64,000 nt of DNA from Tsukamurella sp. PLM1 (GCF_023168325.1 NZ_AP025688.1:4092001-4156000); one strand, 5' to 3'; shown: positions 38,753-48,878, counted from the stretch's first letter. The notes: generated by a model not told the origin, from the letters alone. Translations and numbers: made by a program.

Positions 38753-39837
38753 CTACTCGATGCGGTTGCCGTCGGCGTCCCAGTGCTCGGCGACCTTCTT
38801 GCTGGGCTGCACGCGCGGGGTTCGCCGGGCATCTTGGGGTAATCGGGCGGGTAGTTCAGCTCGACGGGGTGCTCGTCCCATTTCTCGAGTAGGGGCGTCA
38901 GGTCGTGCGCCACGGCGTCCATATCGGCCCACGGGTCGCCGTCGGTGAGCCGATCGGGCACGGTGAACAGGTTGAGCTCGTGCGGGTCGTTGAGCTCCAC
39001 GAGCTGATCCCAGGTGAGCGGCGTGGAGACGGTGGCGCCCTGCACGGCACGCAGCGACCACGCGGAGGCCATGGTGCGGTCGCGACTGTTCTGGTTGTAG
39101 TCCACGAAGATCCGCTCCCCGCTCCTCCTTCCACCACGCGGTGGTGACTCCGCTGTCGCGCCTCTCCAGTTCGCGGCCGAAGGCGATCGCGGCGTGCCGC
39201 ACTTCCACGAAGTCCCACCGCGGCGCGATCCGGACGAACACGTGGACGCCGCGGTTGCCGGAGGTCTTACAGTAGGCGCGCAGCCCCAGCTCCTCGGCCA
39301 ACTCCCGGGCGACGCCGGCGACGCGCACCACGTCGCGGAAGTCGGTGCCGGGCTGCGGGTCGAGGTCGATCCGCAGCTCGTCGGGACGGTCCACGTCGCC
39401 GCGACGCACCGGCCACGGGTGGAACGTGATCGTGCCCATCTGGGCGCACCACACCGCGATCGCCGGCTCGGTCGGACACAGCTCGTCCGCGGTGCGCCCC
39501 GACGGGAAGGTGATCGTCACCGTCTCGGCGTACGGCGGTGCGCCGCGCATCATCCGCTTCTGGTAGAAGCCGTCCGCGTCGTTGTCCTTGGGCCCCACGG
39601 CGAGCCGCCCGCCGAGATGCACGCCGCCGGGCCACCGCTCGAGGGCGGTCGGGCGGTCGCCGATCGCGGCCAGCAGGGCCCACTCACGGCGGCGAAGTAC
39701 TGCGCCACCTGCAACTTGGTGACCTCGGCGGTGAGGTCGGTCGCCGGGTAGATGATCCGGTCGGGACTCGAGACCCGGACGGGGCGGTCACCGTCGGGCC
39801 CCGGAACGACGACCTCGGCTGCCGGAGTATTCGCCAT
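38753..39837 (-). CDS. LigD-type polymerase/primase, three frameshifts
   Basis: The stand-alone polymerase domain of bacterial NHEJ (LigD-Pol/PolDom, about 362 residues). Seen: VRVSSPDRIIYPATDLTAEV, GFYQKRMMRGAPPYAETVTI, the catalytic acidic pair DELRIDLDPQPGTDF, RAYCKTSGNRGVHVFVRIAP and IFVDYNQNSRDRTMASAWSL. Breaks at 39679-39681 (CCC), 39117-39120 (C4) and 38817-38820 (G4) are each repaired by one base. Fills ends with ribonucleotides before ligation. It abuts the DNA ligase gene; mycobacteria have the same pair (Rv3730c-Rv3731). Confidence 0.85.
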
Positions 39838-40893
39838 CTACCGGCCCTCCTGCAGCACATCGTCCAGGTCGTAGTTGACGGGCACCTCGAGCTGGTCGTA
39901 GCCGCAGCTCTCAGGCGTGCGGTCGGGGCGCCATCGCTTGAACTTGGCGGTGTGCCGCAGCCGCATCCCCTCCATCTGGTCGTAGTCGAACTCGACGACC
40001 AGCTCGGGACGCACCGGCACCCACTCCCCCGTCTTCTCCGGCGTGGCCCAGCGGTTCGGTTCCCCCTGCACGGAATCCGCGGTGCGCATGGGCTCGAGCA
40101 GCTGCAGGTACTCCTCACGCTTGGCGGCGGTGAACGCGCCGATGCCGCCGATGGGCCACAGTTCCCCGTCCGCCTGGTACAGCCCGAGCAGCATCGAGCC
40201 GACGGCGTTCGGCTGCGACTTGTGCGGGCGGTACCCGATGACCACGGCCTCGGCCGTGCGGGCGTGCTTGACCTTGATCATCTCGCGCTTGCCGGGCAGG
40301 TAGTGACCGTCGATCCGCTTGGAGATCACCCCGTCCAGACCTGCGCCCTCGAACCGCTCGAACCAGTCCTGCGCCGCGTCGGCATCGGTGGTGACGCGGC
40401 TGATCCTGCACGTCCCGGTACCGGCGTAGGCCGCCTCCAGCACCTCACGCCGGGCGCTGAAAGGCTTGCCGGTGAGGTCCACGTCGGCCGTGGCGATCGC
40501 ATCGAACCCGATGAAGATCGCGGGAGTCTCCTCCGCAAGACGGTTGATCCGGGACTCGGCGGGATGGATCCGCGCCGACAGCGACTCCCAGTCCAGGCGC
40601 TTGCGGCCCTCGCGATGCACGGCGACGGCGATCTCCCCGTCGAGCACGCACCGCTCGGGCAGCTCCGCGCGCGCAGCCGCGACCACCTCCGGGAAGTACC
40701 GGCCCAGGTCCTTGCCGCTGCGGGAGCCGATGAAGACCTCCTCGCCGTCGCGGAAGATCAGGGCACGGAAGCCGTCCCACTTGGGTTCGTGGGAGTAGCC
40801 CTCGCCGGGCACCACCTTCGCGGCCTTGGCGAGCATCGGGTCGAGCGGCGGGTTCACGGGGAGGTCCACGCCTGGAATCCTAGGCGTGCGCAC
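39838..40893 (-). CDS. ligC: ATP-dependent DNA ligase (LigC type)
   Basis: A 351-residue ATP ligase with the adenylated lysine K38 in SHEPKWDGFRAL, motif III region (LDGEIAVAVHREGRKRLDWE), motif IV (GLDGVISKRIDGHYLPGKR) and motif V (MIKVKHARTAEAVVIGYRPH), then an OB-fold. Lacks the nuclease and polymerase domains of LigD. Immediately upstream of the LigD-Pol gene, so the two act as a split end-joining or repair module. No ku gene lies in the window. Confidence 0.9.
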   Translation of the reverse strand: MRTPRIPGVDLPVNPPLDPMLAKAAKVVPGEGYSHEPKWDGFRALIFRDGEEVFIGSRSGKDLGRYFPEVVAAARAELPERCVLDGEIAVAVHREGRKRLDWESLSARIHPAESRINRLAEETPAIFIGFDAIATADVDLTGKPFSARREVLEAAYAGTGTCRISRVTTDADAAQDWFERFEGAGLDGVISKRIDGHYLPGKREMIKVKHARTAEAVVIGYRPHKSQPNAVGSMLLGLYQADGELWPIGGIGAFTAAKREEYLQLLEPMRTADSVQGEPNRWATPEKTGEWVPVRPELVVEFDYDQMEGMRLRHTAKFKRWRPDRTPESCGYDQLEVPVNYDLDDVLQEGR

Positions 40894-40909
40894 CGACGAA
40901 AACGCCGTA

Positions 40910-40938
40910 AGCGGGGCCCCGCCTCGCGGGACCCCGCT
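40910..40938. terminator. GC-rich hairpin between DinB and ligC genes
   Basis: AGCGGGG (40910-40916) pairs with CCCCGCT (40932-40938), with an inner CCCGC/GCGGG stem and a CTC loop. Located just after the DinB-family gene stop (- strand). Confidence 0.6.
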
Positions 40939-40948
40939 CCGGGATCGT

Positions 40949-41479
40949 TCAGCCCATCGTCTTCTGGCCGTCGATGGCCTCGCGGACGATATCGGCGTGG
41001 CCGCTGTGCTGTGCGGTCTCGCCGGCGATGTGCAGGAACACGCGGCGCACGGTCCAGAAGACGCCCGGCGGCTGCCACGGTGCCTCGGGCAGCTCGTACG
41101 CGGCGTCGAGATCGAGGGTGCGCACCAGCTCCGCGGTATCGGCCGCGACCTCCTCGTAGTCGGCGAGGGCGCCCTCGAGCGTCTCCCCGTCCGTCAACCT
41201 GAAGGTGTTCGCGAATTCCTCCGCCTGCTCCGGCGTGATGTTCTCGAAATCGATGTCCATCATGACGTGGCCCTCCCCGCGCGCGAACCGCTGCCAGCCC
41301 TTCTCCACCTCGGTGACGTGCTTGATGAGGCCGCCGACCGTCAGCTCACTGACGGTGCTGCGGGTGTTCGCCTGCTCGTCGGTCAGGCCCTGCGCGGTGA
41401 AGCGCAGGAAGTGACGCTTCTCGGCGAGGTAGCTCAGAATGTCGGCGCGTTCTCCGGTGATGCTCTGTGTCTCGGTCAT
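40949..41479 (-). CDS. DinB-family (DUF664) protein
   Basis: A 176-residue DinB/YfiT-like four-helix protein: TVSELTVGGLIKHVTEVEKG, VFLHIAGETAQHSGHADIVR, EAIDGQ. The metal histidines are H59-type (LIKHV) and the HxxxHxxHAD pair at the end. Actinobacterial members are often mycothiol-dependent. TACCGT sits 6 bases before the ATG, suggesting a leaderless transcript. Divergent from the WYL regulator. Confidence 0.86.
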   Translation of the reverse strand: MTETQSITGERADILSYLAEKRHFLRFTAQGLTDEQANTRSTVSELTVGGLIKHVTEVEKGWQRFARGEGHVMMDIDFENITPEQAEEFANTFRLTDGETLEGALADYEEVAADTAELVRTLDLDAAYELPEAPWQPPGVFWTVRRVFLHIAGETAQHSGHADIVREAIDGQKTMG

Positions 41480-41528
41480 GAACTCACGGTATAAGCCATT
41501 GATGCCAGTTTCTGTCCTTAATGAGATC

Positions 41529-41534
41529 TACTGT
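41529..41534 (+). promoter_or_regulatory. -10 box of leaderless WYL regulator gene
   Basis: TACTGT ends 7 bases before the ATG at 41542, favouring it over the in-frame ATG at 41521. Confidence 0.45.
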
Positions 41535-41541
41535 GGAAATC

Positions 41542-42492
41542 ATGGCGAATACGAGCTCACGGACACTGCGCCTGCTGTCCCTGCTGCAGACGCACCGCTA
41601 CTGGCCGGGCCCCGAGCTGGCGGACCGGCTCGACGTGTCGGTGCGCACCCTGCGGCGCGACATCGAGCGCCTGCGCGACCTCGGCTACCCCGTCTCCGCG
41701 ACGCGCGGCGTGGACGGCGGCTATCAGCTGGCCGCCGGCGCCGCGCTGCCGCCGCTGGTCCTCGACGACGAGGAGGCCGTGGCGATCGCCGTCGGGCTGC
41801 AGACCGCAGCGCAGGGCGGGATCGCGGGCATCGCCGAGACCTCGGTGCGCGCGTTGGGCAAGGTCGCCGCCGTCATGCCGCCCCGGCTGCGCAAGCGCGT
41901 CGAGGCCCTGGGCGCCGTGACTCAGCCCGCCGCGCTCACCGGCGGGCCCGCCGTCGACCCGCGGATCCTCACCGGCCTCGCCGAGGCCTGCCGCGCCGAG
42001 GAGCGGATCGAATTCGGCTACACCGCCGCCGACGGTGCGGTGACCGAACGCCTCGCCGAGCCGCTCCGCCTCGTCCCCCTGGGGCGGCGGTGGTACCTCG
42101 TGGCGTACGACCTCCACCGCCACGACTGGCGCAGCTTCCGGCTGGACCGGATCAGCGGACCGTCGCGCACCGGCGTGCGCTTCCGGCCGCGCGAGCTGCC
42201 CGCCGACGACGCGGCCGCGTACGTCCGCGCCTCCGTCGGGCACCGCACGCCCACGCACCGGATCGAGTTCCGCGCGGCCGCGCCGATCGAGCACGTGCGT
42301 TCGCGCATCGGGCGCTGGGCCCGGCTGGAGGAAGCGCCCGACGGCACCGTCGTGCGGATGGAGGCCGACACGCTGGATTGGCCCGCGATGGCGATCGCCG
42401 TGCTCGACGCGGAGGTCACCGTCGTGGAACCGACCGAGCTGACCGCACACCTCGCGCGCTGGGCCGGGAACCTCGCGCAGGTGCACTCGTAA
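41542..42492 (+). CDS. YafY-family HTH/WYL transcriptional regulator
   Basis: A 316-residue regulator: N-terminal HTH_11 (RTLRLLSLLQTHRYWPGPEL, LDVSVRTLRRDIERLRDLGY) and a WYL domain (LRLVPLGRRWYLVAYDLHRH) followed by a WCX-type C-terminal part. WYL regulators sense nucleic-acid or small ligands. The divergent DinB gene, 62 bases away, is a common partner and a likely target. Confidence 0.88.
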   Translation: MANTSSRTLRLLSLLQTHRYWPGPELADRLDVSVRTLRRDIERLRDLGYPVSATRGVDGGYQLAAGAALPPLVLDDEEAVAIAVGLQTAAQGGIAGIAETSVRALGKVAAVMPPRLRKRVEALGAVTQPAALTGGPAVDPRILTGLAEACRAEERIEFGYTAADGAVTERLAEPLRLVPLGRRWYLVAYDLHRHDWRSFRLDRISGPSRTGVRFRPRELPADDAAAYVRASVGHRTPTHRIEFRAAAPIEHVRSRIGRWARLEEAPDGTVVRMEADTLDWPAMAIAVLDAEVTVVEPTELTAHLARWAGNLAQVHS

Positions 42493-42501
42493 GCTGGGGC
42501 G

Positions 42502-43359
42502 GTGACAGCTGGACGGTACGCCCCGAGCCCGTCGGGCGACCTGCACGTGGGCAACCTGCGTACAGCCCTGCTCGCGTGGCTGTTCGCGCGCTCGACGGGG
42601 CGGGAGTTCCTGATGCGCGTCGAGGACCTCGACACCGCGCGCACGGCCGACGGTGCCGAGGCGCGCCAGCTCGCCGACCTCGCGGCGATCGGCCTGGATT
42701 GGGACGGCGACGTGGTGCGCCAGTCCTCGCGGACCCGTCTCTACGCCGCGGCGCTCGAGCGGCTCGACGTGTACGAGTGCTACTGCACGCGCCGGGAGAT
42801 CCTCGCGGCCCCGTCGGCGCCGCACGCACCGGAGGGCGCGTATCCCGGCACCTGCCGCGACCTCACCGACGCCGAGCGGGAGGTCCGGCGCCGCGAACGG
42901 CCGGCGGCGGTGCGGCTACGCGCGAGCGTCGACGAGTTCACGGTGACCGACCTGCTGCACGGCGAATACACCGGCGCGGTCGACGATTTCGTACTCCGAC
43001 GGGGCGACGGCACGTACGCCTACAACCTCGCCGTCGTGGTCGACGACGCCGCGCAGGGCATCGACCAGGTGGTGCGCGGCGACGACCTGCTCTCCTCCGC
43101 ACCCCGCCAGGCGTACCTGACGAGCCTGCTCGGCGGCACGCCGCCCACGTACGCGCACGTACCACTCGTCCTGGGCCCCAACGGCGTCCGGCTCGCCAAG
43201 CGCGACGGTGCCGTCACCCTCGCCGAGCGCGGCGGACCGTCGGTGGTGCTCCGGGAGCTGGCGGCGAGCCTGGGGCTGCGCGGCACCACCCCACGCGAGA
43301 TGCTCGCCGGGTTCGATCCCGCCGCGCTGCCGCGCGCACCCTGGCCGCTACCGATCTGA
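42502..43359 (+). CDS. gluQ: Glutamyl-Q tRNA(Asp) synthetase
   Basis: A 285-residue GluRS catalytic-domain paralogue lacking the anticodon-binding domain, which attaches glutamate to queuosine-34 of tRNA-Asp. Seen: RYAPSPSGDLHVGNLRTALL (HIGH-type), zinc site CYCTRREI and YPGTCRDL, and RLAKRDGAVTLAERG (KMSKR-type). GTG start 9 bases after the WYL gene; TAAGCT 6 bases upstream. The tgt gene at 44665 is consistent with queuosine use in this organism. Confidence 0.9.
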   Translation: MTAGRYAPSPSGDLHVGNLRTALLAWLFARSTGREFLMRVEDLDTARTADGAEARQLADLAAIGLDWDGDVVRQSSRTRLYAAALERLDVYECYCTRREILAAPSAPHAPEGAYPGTCRDLTDAEREVRRRERPAAVRLRASVDEFTVTDLLHGEYTGAVDDFVLRRGDGTYAYNLAVVVDDAAQGIDQVVRGDDLLSSAPRQAYLTSLLGGTPPTYAHVPLVLGPNGVRLAKRDGAVTLAERGGPSVVLRELAASLGLRGTTPREMLAGFDPAALPRAPWPLPI

Positions 43360-43640
43360 AGCGGGCCGTGCGGTCATTCGCCCCGAACGTCACCGGGACG
43401 AACGACCGCGCCTCCGGGCACACGCGCGCCCCGTGCCCGCCCGGCACGCCACCGCGGTGGAGCACCATGTTCCCGGCGGCGATCCCGGACGCGAACTCGC
43501 GCCACCATCCCGGTCGCTGTCCACTCGTGCTTCCGGCCGGCCGGGCCCCGCCGAAGGCGTTCCTCAACTTCTGAATCCGCATGTCCTGAACGGTATCCGG
43601 GACGCGAGCCCGCCGCCCAGGTCGCCGGTGCCGGAATTCC
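43360..43640. other. Gene-poor spacer
   Basis: No gene can be supported. A - strand frame from an ATG at 43582 (MRIQKLRNAFGGARPAG, later GWWREFASGIAAGNMVLHRG) has coding-like third positions but runs antisense into gluQ with no recognisable family; it is noted only as a possibility. Confidence 0.3.
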
Positions 43641-44630
43641 TCAAGATCCGGCCACGGGCCTGGCGGAGCTGCGCCCCACGTCGCTGCCGCGGAACCGCTC
43701 GCGGTACGCCGTCGGCGCGAGGCCGGTCTGGCGCTTGAAGTGGTAGCGCAGCGTCTCCTCGGCATCGAACCCCGCCCGGGCGGTGATCGCCGAGACCGAG
43801 TCGTCGGTGGTCTCGAGCAGCCGCATCGCGCGGTACACCCGTTGCCGCATCAGCCATTCCAACGGCGCCACGCCGGTGTAGCGGCGGAACCGGCGGTGCA
43901 GCGTGCGGCGGGAGACGCCCGCCCGCCGCGCCATGTCGTCGAGCCCCGCGACGCCGGCGATGCCGTGCACCAGCCCCTGGAGGAAGTCGGCGAACCTCTT
44001 GTCCATGTCCGGGCGCAGGGTATCGATGTTGACGAACTGCGACTGGTCGCCGTCGCGGTGCGGCGCCACCACCAGTCGGCGGGCCACCTCGTTCGCGGTC
44101 CACGCACCGTGGTCGTCGCGGATCAGCTGCAGGCACAGGTCCAGGCCGGCGGCCGAGCCGGCACCGGTGAGCACGGGCCCGTCCTGGATGTACAGCTCCG
44201 AGGGCGTCACGTGCACCGCCGGGAAGCGGTACTGCAGCAGCCCCGCGTGTCGCCAGTGGGTCGTTGCGCGCCGGCCGTCGAGCAGGCCCGCCGCGGCGAG
44301 CGCGAACGCGCCCGTACAGATCGACACGATGCGGGCGCCGCGCTCCGCCGCCGCGCGCAGCGGCTCGTGCCACTCGGGGTTCGAATCGCACCGCGGATCC
44401 GTCACCGCGGTGACGATCACGGTGTCCGCCGCGGCGATCTGGTCCAATCCGTACGCGGGGTGCAGGACCGCGCCGCCGAGCGTGCGGACACCGTCGACGG
44501 GCCCGCAGCCGCGCACGTCGTACCCGAGAGACGGCAGGTCGTTCCACACGAAGCCCAGCGCTTCGAGGACCGTGCCGTACTCGAGCATCGTCATCCCGTC
44601 ACAGACGGGCAACGCGACGACGTGGGCCAT
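43641..44630 (-). CDS. GlxA-type regulator (DJ-1/PfpI plus AraC HTH)
   Basis: A 329-residue regulator. Residues 1-190 are a DJ-1/PfpI-like domain with the cysteine of SICTGAFALAAAGLLDGRRA; residues 215-315 are an AraC-type double helix-turn-helix (DDMARRAGVSRRTLHRRFRR, ISAIT-type second HTH with FDAEETLRYHFKRQTGLAPT). Such proteins (FtrA/GlxA-type) often regulate nitrogen or amine metabolism. The target is not evident; it is convergent with gluQ. Confidence 0.87.
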   Translation of the reverse strand: MAHVVALPVCDGMTMLEYGTVLEALGFVWNDLPSLGYDVRGCGPVDGVRTLGGAVLHPAYGLDQIAAADTVIVTAVTDPRCDSNPEWHEPLRAAAERGARIVSICTGAFALAAAGLLDGRRATTHWRHAGLLQYRFPAVHVTPSELYIQDGPVLTGAGSAAGLDLCLQLIRDDHGAWTANEVARRLVVAPHRDGDQSQFVNIDTLRPDMDKRFADFLQGLVHGIAGVAGLDDMARRAGVSRRTLHRRFRRYTGVAPLEWLMRQRVYRAMRLLETTDDSVSAITARAGFDAEETLRYHFKRQTGLAPTAYRERFRGSDVGRSSARPVAGS

Positions 44631-44664
44631 GTCCGAATCGTACGGCCGGACCCGGCCGACCGCA

Positions 44665-45942
44665 CTAATCCGACTTGGCGAGGTGATGCTGGGTGCCGCG
44701 GTAGTAGCGGCCCAGGAACTCCTCCTTGAACTCCCAGTAGGTGCCGTCGAGCATCGACCGCCTGATCCTGGCGACCAGCGACACGATGAACTGCTCGTTG
44801 TGGATGGTCGCCAGCGTGGCCGCCAGCCCCTCCTTGGCCTTGAACAGGTGATGAATGTACGCGCGGGTGTACTGCGACGTGTAGTTCTCCGTCTCGGGGT
44901 CCAGCGGCCGGAAGTCGGTCTTGAACCGCGAGTTGGTCACGTTGTAGCGGCCGTCCAGGGAGTAGATCGCCCCGTTGCGCGCCACCCGCGACGGCGAGAC
45001 GCAGTCGAAGGTGTCGATGCCCTGCTCCACGGCGGCGAAGATGTCGTCCGGCTCGGAGATCCCCAGCAGGTGCTTGGGCTTGTCCTCCTCCAGTTCCTGG
45101 TTCACCCACCGCACGATGGTCGAGAGGTTCGCCTTCTCCAGCGCGCCGCCGATGCCGTAGCCGCCGAAGCCGAGCCCGCCGGACATCCGGTCCTCCTCGC
45201 TCAGCGCCCGCAGGTCGCGGGCGGCCTTGCGCCGCAGGTCCTCGTACTGCGCGCCCTGCACCACGCCCCACAGCGAGATCGCGTCGCGCCGCTGCGCCGT
45301 GAGCCAGTTGTGCTCGGACAGGCAGCGCCGCGCCCACAGCCGGGTGCGCTCCAGCGAGGTGACCTGGTAGTCGCGGGTGTTGTGCAGGGTGGTCAGCTCG
45401 TCGAAGGCGAAGATCACGTCGGCGCCCAGCTGGTGCTGGATCTGCATCGACCGCTCCGGCGTGAACCGGTGCTCCGTGCCGTCGAGGTGACTGAGGAAGG
45501 TCACGCCGTCGTCGTCCACGCGGGACAGACGATCCTTGCCCTCGGCGATCGCGTCGTCGCCCAGCGGCTGCTCGCCGCCGCCCTCGCCGGTCATGTCGAT
45601 GACCTTCTTGAACCCCGAGCCCAGCGACATCACCTGGAAGCCACCGGAATCGGTGAACGTGGGGCCGTCCCAGTTCATGAACGCGCCCAGGCCGCCGGCC
45701 TGCTCCACGATCTCCGGGCCGGGCTGCAGGTACAGGTGGTAGGCGTTGGCGAGCACGGCCTGCGCGCCGAGGTCGGCGACGGCACCGGGGAGCACCGTCT
45801 TCACGGTGGCCTTCGTGCCGACGGGGATGAACGCGGGCGTCAGGATCTCGCCGTGCGGCGTGAGCAGCCGGCCGGCGCGGCCCAGCGGACCGTCGGGCCC
45901 GTCGAGGCGACCGTCGATCTCGAACCGCGTCGGGTCCTGCAC
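44665..45942 (-). CDS. tgt: tRNA-guanine(34) transglycosylase
   Basis: About 425 residues; swaps guanine-34 for a 7-deazaguanine or queuine in tRNAs with GUN anticodons. Catalytic parts are intact: TPAFIPVGTKATVKTVLPGA, TFTDSGGFQVMSLG, SGGLGFGGYGIGGALEKANL and the nucleophile in DTFDCVSPSRVARNG. The zinc-site cysteines of the family (CxCxxC before the histidine) are not seen: the segment reads DPETENYTSQYTRAYIHHLF. The start is uncertain (GTG 45942 or ATG 45975), because the frame is open without a stop from the MMPL gene upstream. Confidence 0.85.
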   Translation of the reverse strand: MQDPTRFEIDGRLDGPDGPLGRAGRLLTPHGEILTPAFIPVGTKATVKTVLPGAVADLGAQAVLANAYHLYLQPGPEIVEQAGGLGAFMNWDGPTFTDSGGFQVMSLGSGFKKVIDMTGEGGGEQPLGDDAIAEGKDRLSRVDDDGVTFLSHLDGTEHRFTPERSMQIQHQLGADVIFAFDELTTLHNTRDYQVTSLERTRLWARRCLSEHNWLTAQRRDAISLWGVVQGAQYEDLRRKAARDLRALSEEDRMSGGLGFGGYGIGGALEKANLSTIVRWVNQELEEDKPKHLLGISEPDDIFAAVEQGIDTFDCVSPSRVARNGAIYSLDGRYNVTNSRFKTDFRPLDPETENYTSQYTRAYIHHLFKAKEGLAATLATIHNEQFIVSLVARIRRSMLDGTYWEFKEEFLGRYYRGTQHHLAKSD

Positions 45943-48775
45943 GTGCTCGCTCTGCAGCCGCGTTCGGCCGGCCATCGAGCGGTAGTCCGAACGGAGCGCC
46001 GAGAGTTCGGCCGCGATCGCGCGGTTCTGCTCGCGCAGCTCGGCGATCTCGTCGCGCTGCGCGGGCCGCGCCTGCTCGCGGATCGGCCCCGTCGTCGTCT
46101 GCGCCGGCGTCGGGACGCCCGGCTTGGCCACGGGGTACTCGCCGGTGTCCGGCGCCGTCGCCGCCTCCGGCTCCGGGGCGTCGACGGTGCCCTTCCCCAG
46201 CGGCACCAGGGCACGGGCCCCGTCGGCGCCTCGGCCGGGCGGTCGACGCCGTTGACCGCGCCGTTCGCGCCGTTGACGTGCACGCGGGCGGCGCCGCGGG
46301 GTGCACGTCCGTGGGGCCAGCGGCGACGAGCTGTTCCGTGGGGACGGGGATCTCGGTGGTCGCCGGCGCGGGGAAGGCGACGGTGTCGGCCGTCGCGTCG
46401 CCACCGCGGCCCAGCTGATGCACAAGGGCCTCGCCCTCGATGTCGACGTTCGGGAGGATCTTGTCGAGCCACTTCGGCAGCCACCAGGCCCACTTGCCGA
46501 GCAGCATCATGATCGACGGGATCACGACCATGCGGACGACGAACGCGTCGAACAGCACCGCCGCGGCGAGGCCGAAGCCGATCTCCTTGATGAACACCTG
46601 CTCGTTGAGCATGAACGAGGCGAACACCGAGATCATGATGATCGCGGCCGCGGTCACCACGCGGGCGCCGTACTGCACGCCGGTGACCACCGACTGCGTG
46701 GCATCGCCGGTGTGCACGAACTCCTCGCGCATCCGGGACACCAGGAACACCTGGTAGTCCATCGCCAGGCCGAACACGATGCCGATCATGAAGATCGGCA
46801 GGAACGAGACCAGGGGCTGCGTGTTGTCGATGAGCCCGAGGGCACCGTCGGTGAAGATCGCGGAGGTCACGCCGAACGTCGCGACCACCGACAGGAGGAA
46901 CCCGAGGGCCGCGGTGAGCGGCACGAGGATCGAGCGGAACGCGATCAGCAACAGGAGGAACGCCAGCCCGACGACGATGGCCAGGTACTTCGGCAGCGCG
47001 TTGTTGTTCAGCTCGTCGGAGATGTCCATCTCGATGGCGGTGTTGCCAGCCACGCCGAGGTCGACGCCCAGCGCGCGGAGCGTCCCGGAGTCCCCGTTGG
47101 GAAGGGCGCGAAGCTTCTCGACCAGGTCCTTGGTGTCCTGGTCGTTCGGCCCGGCCTTCGGTGTGACAATGACCTGCGCAGCACGGTTGTCCGGTGCGAG
47201 GCCGGCGATCTGCGCGTTCGCGACGAGGCCGGACATGGTCGGGTCGCTGTTGATCTTCTCGACGATCTGCCCGTACGCCTTGAGCCGCTGATCGGGGTTC
47301 GCCCGCGTGCCGTCGAGCGCCACCAGCAGGGTGCCGTTCGTACCCTTGCCCCAGCCGTCGGCGATCAGGTCGTAGGCCTGGCGCTCCGACGTGCTCTTCT
47401 CGCTCATCCCGGAGCCGGGAAGCGCGGTCTGCATGTCCTTCATCGGGATCGCGAGGATGCCGAGCACCGCGACCCCCGCGATGAGGGTGACCACGGGGAC
47501 CTTGCGGATCACGTGCGCCCAGCGCAGGCCGTTGGCGACGCGGCCCTCGCCCTGGTCCGTGTCCTGCGGATGCAGGCCCTTGACCCGGCCGGCGAAGACC
47601 TTGGAGCCGAACAGGCCCAGCACGGCCGGGAGCAGCGTCAGCGCCACGATGACGGCGATCGCGACGCCCCACGCGGCGGCGACGCCCATCTGGCCGAGGA
47701 AGTCCATGCCGATGAAGGCGAGCGCGGCGAGGGCGATGATCACCGTGAGCCCGGCGAAGATCACCGCGGTGCCGGCCGTGCCGACGGCGATGCCCGCGGC
47801 CTCCGCCCGCTGTTCCTTCGTGGTGGCGCCGAGGCGCCGGAGTTCGTGCCGGTACCGCGACACGATGAACAGCGCGTAGTCGATCGTGACGGCCAGGCCG
47901 ATCATCGAGGTCAGCACCGTCGGGAAGGTGCCGAGTTCGATGAAGTGGGTCGCGATCATGACGCCGGCGAGCGCGACCGGCACCGCGATGATCGCGTTGA
48001 GCAGCGGCAGCCCCCACGCCACGAGCGAGGCGAACGTGATGATCAGGACGACCGCGGCGACGGCCATGCCGATCAGCTCGCTGGTCATGCCCATGTCCTC
48101 GGCGCCGCGCGCCGCGGAACCGTCGGCCTCCACCTGCAGGGTGCCGCTCGACGAGGCCTCGCCCGCCTCGCGGGCCTTCTTGATGTCCTCCGCGAGACTG
48201 TCCGGCAGGTCCGTGACCTTCTTGGTGAAGTCGACGGTGATCTTCGCCGTCTTGCCGTCCGGGCTCACCGCGGACGTGACCTTGGCGTCGGCGTCCTTCT
48301 GCGCCTGCGTGGACTTGGTGGACGCGATCTCCTTGCCCTGCGCTGCGACGGCCTCCATGCGGGCCTTCTGCTCCGCGGTCAGGGTGTTCGGGTCGAGCTC
48401 GCCCGTCGGGTTGTGCAGCAGTTCCGGGTCCTTGACGATCGACTCGTCGCCGTCCTTGAGCCCCTTGAGGTCGGCGATGGTGCGATCGATGCCCGCGGAG
48501 TTCAGCGGATCCGTCAGCGTGCCCTGCTTCGCATGGAAGACGATCGTCGCCGACGCGGTGGTGAACGGGTCCGAGCTCTCGCCGCCGAATTGCTCGGAGA
48601 TGATGTTCGTCGCCTTCTCGGACGGCATACCGGGGAGCGAGAAGTTGTCGACGGTGGGCTTGCTGAGGAAGGCCGCGCCCGCGCCCATCCCGACGAGCAG
48701 CAGCAGCCACACGGCGATGACTTTGAAGCGGTTGAGATAGGCGAACTTGCCCAACCGATACAGGAACAGTGCCAT
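45943..48775 (-). CDS. MMPL/RND-family transporter, C-terminus unresolved
   Basis: A large RND exporter (about 940 residues) with two MMPL domains, each with a large periplasmic loop and about six spans: MALFLYRLGKFAYLNRFKVI, GLAVTIDYALFIVSRYRHEL and GIVFGLAMDYQVFLVSRMRE, where the conserved Asp of the proton relay is visible. Mycobacterial relatives move mycolate or glycolipid precursors. The tail (residues about 790-940) is Pro/Ala-rich and ends with a coiled-coil-like DEIAELREQNRAIAAELSAL. Breaks near 46285-46300 and at 46218-46221 need one base each. No stop occurs in any frame before tgt begins. Confidence 0.85.
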
Positions 48776-48878
48776 GGAGTACTCCGAGTCGTCGGGGCGC
48801 GACGGGCTGCGCGGATGCGGTTCGGTGTCGAGTGTACCGATGGTTTCGGTGTGCAATAAAGTCGCTGACCGGCAGTTT

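Noticed and set aside
43214-43582. Gene on the - strand opposite the end of gluQ
   Set aside because: Coding-like third positions but no recognisable family and a long antisense overlap; kept only as a note.
48776-48856. Upstream TTG start for the MMPL protein
   Set aside because: The extra 27 residues are polar and unlike the family, which starts right at the ATG at 48775.
46301-48859. Very long + strand open frame (852 codons) opposite the MMPL gene
   Set aside because: It is antisense to a clear MMPL transporter, has a low-complexity Arg/Gly/Asp composition, and is the usual shadow of G+C-rich coding DNA.
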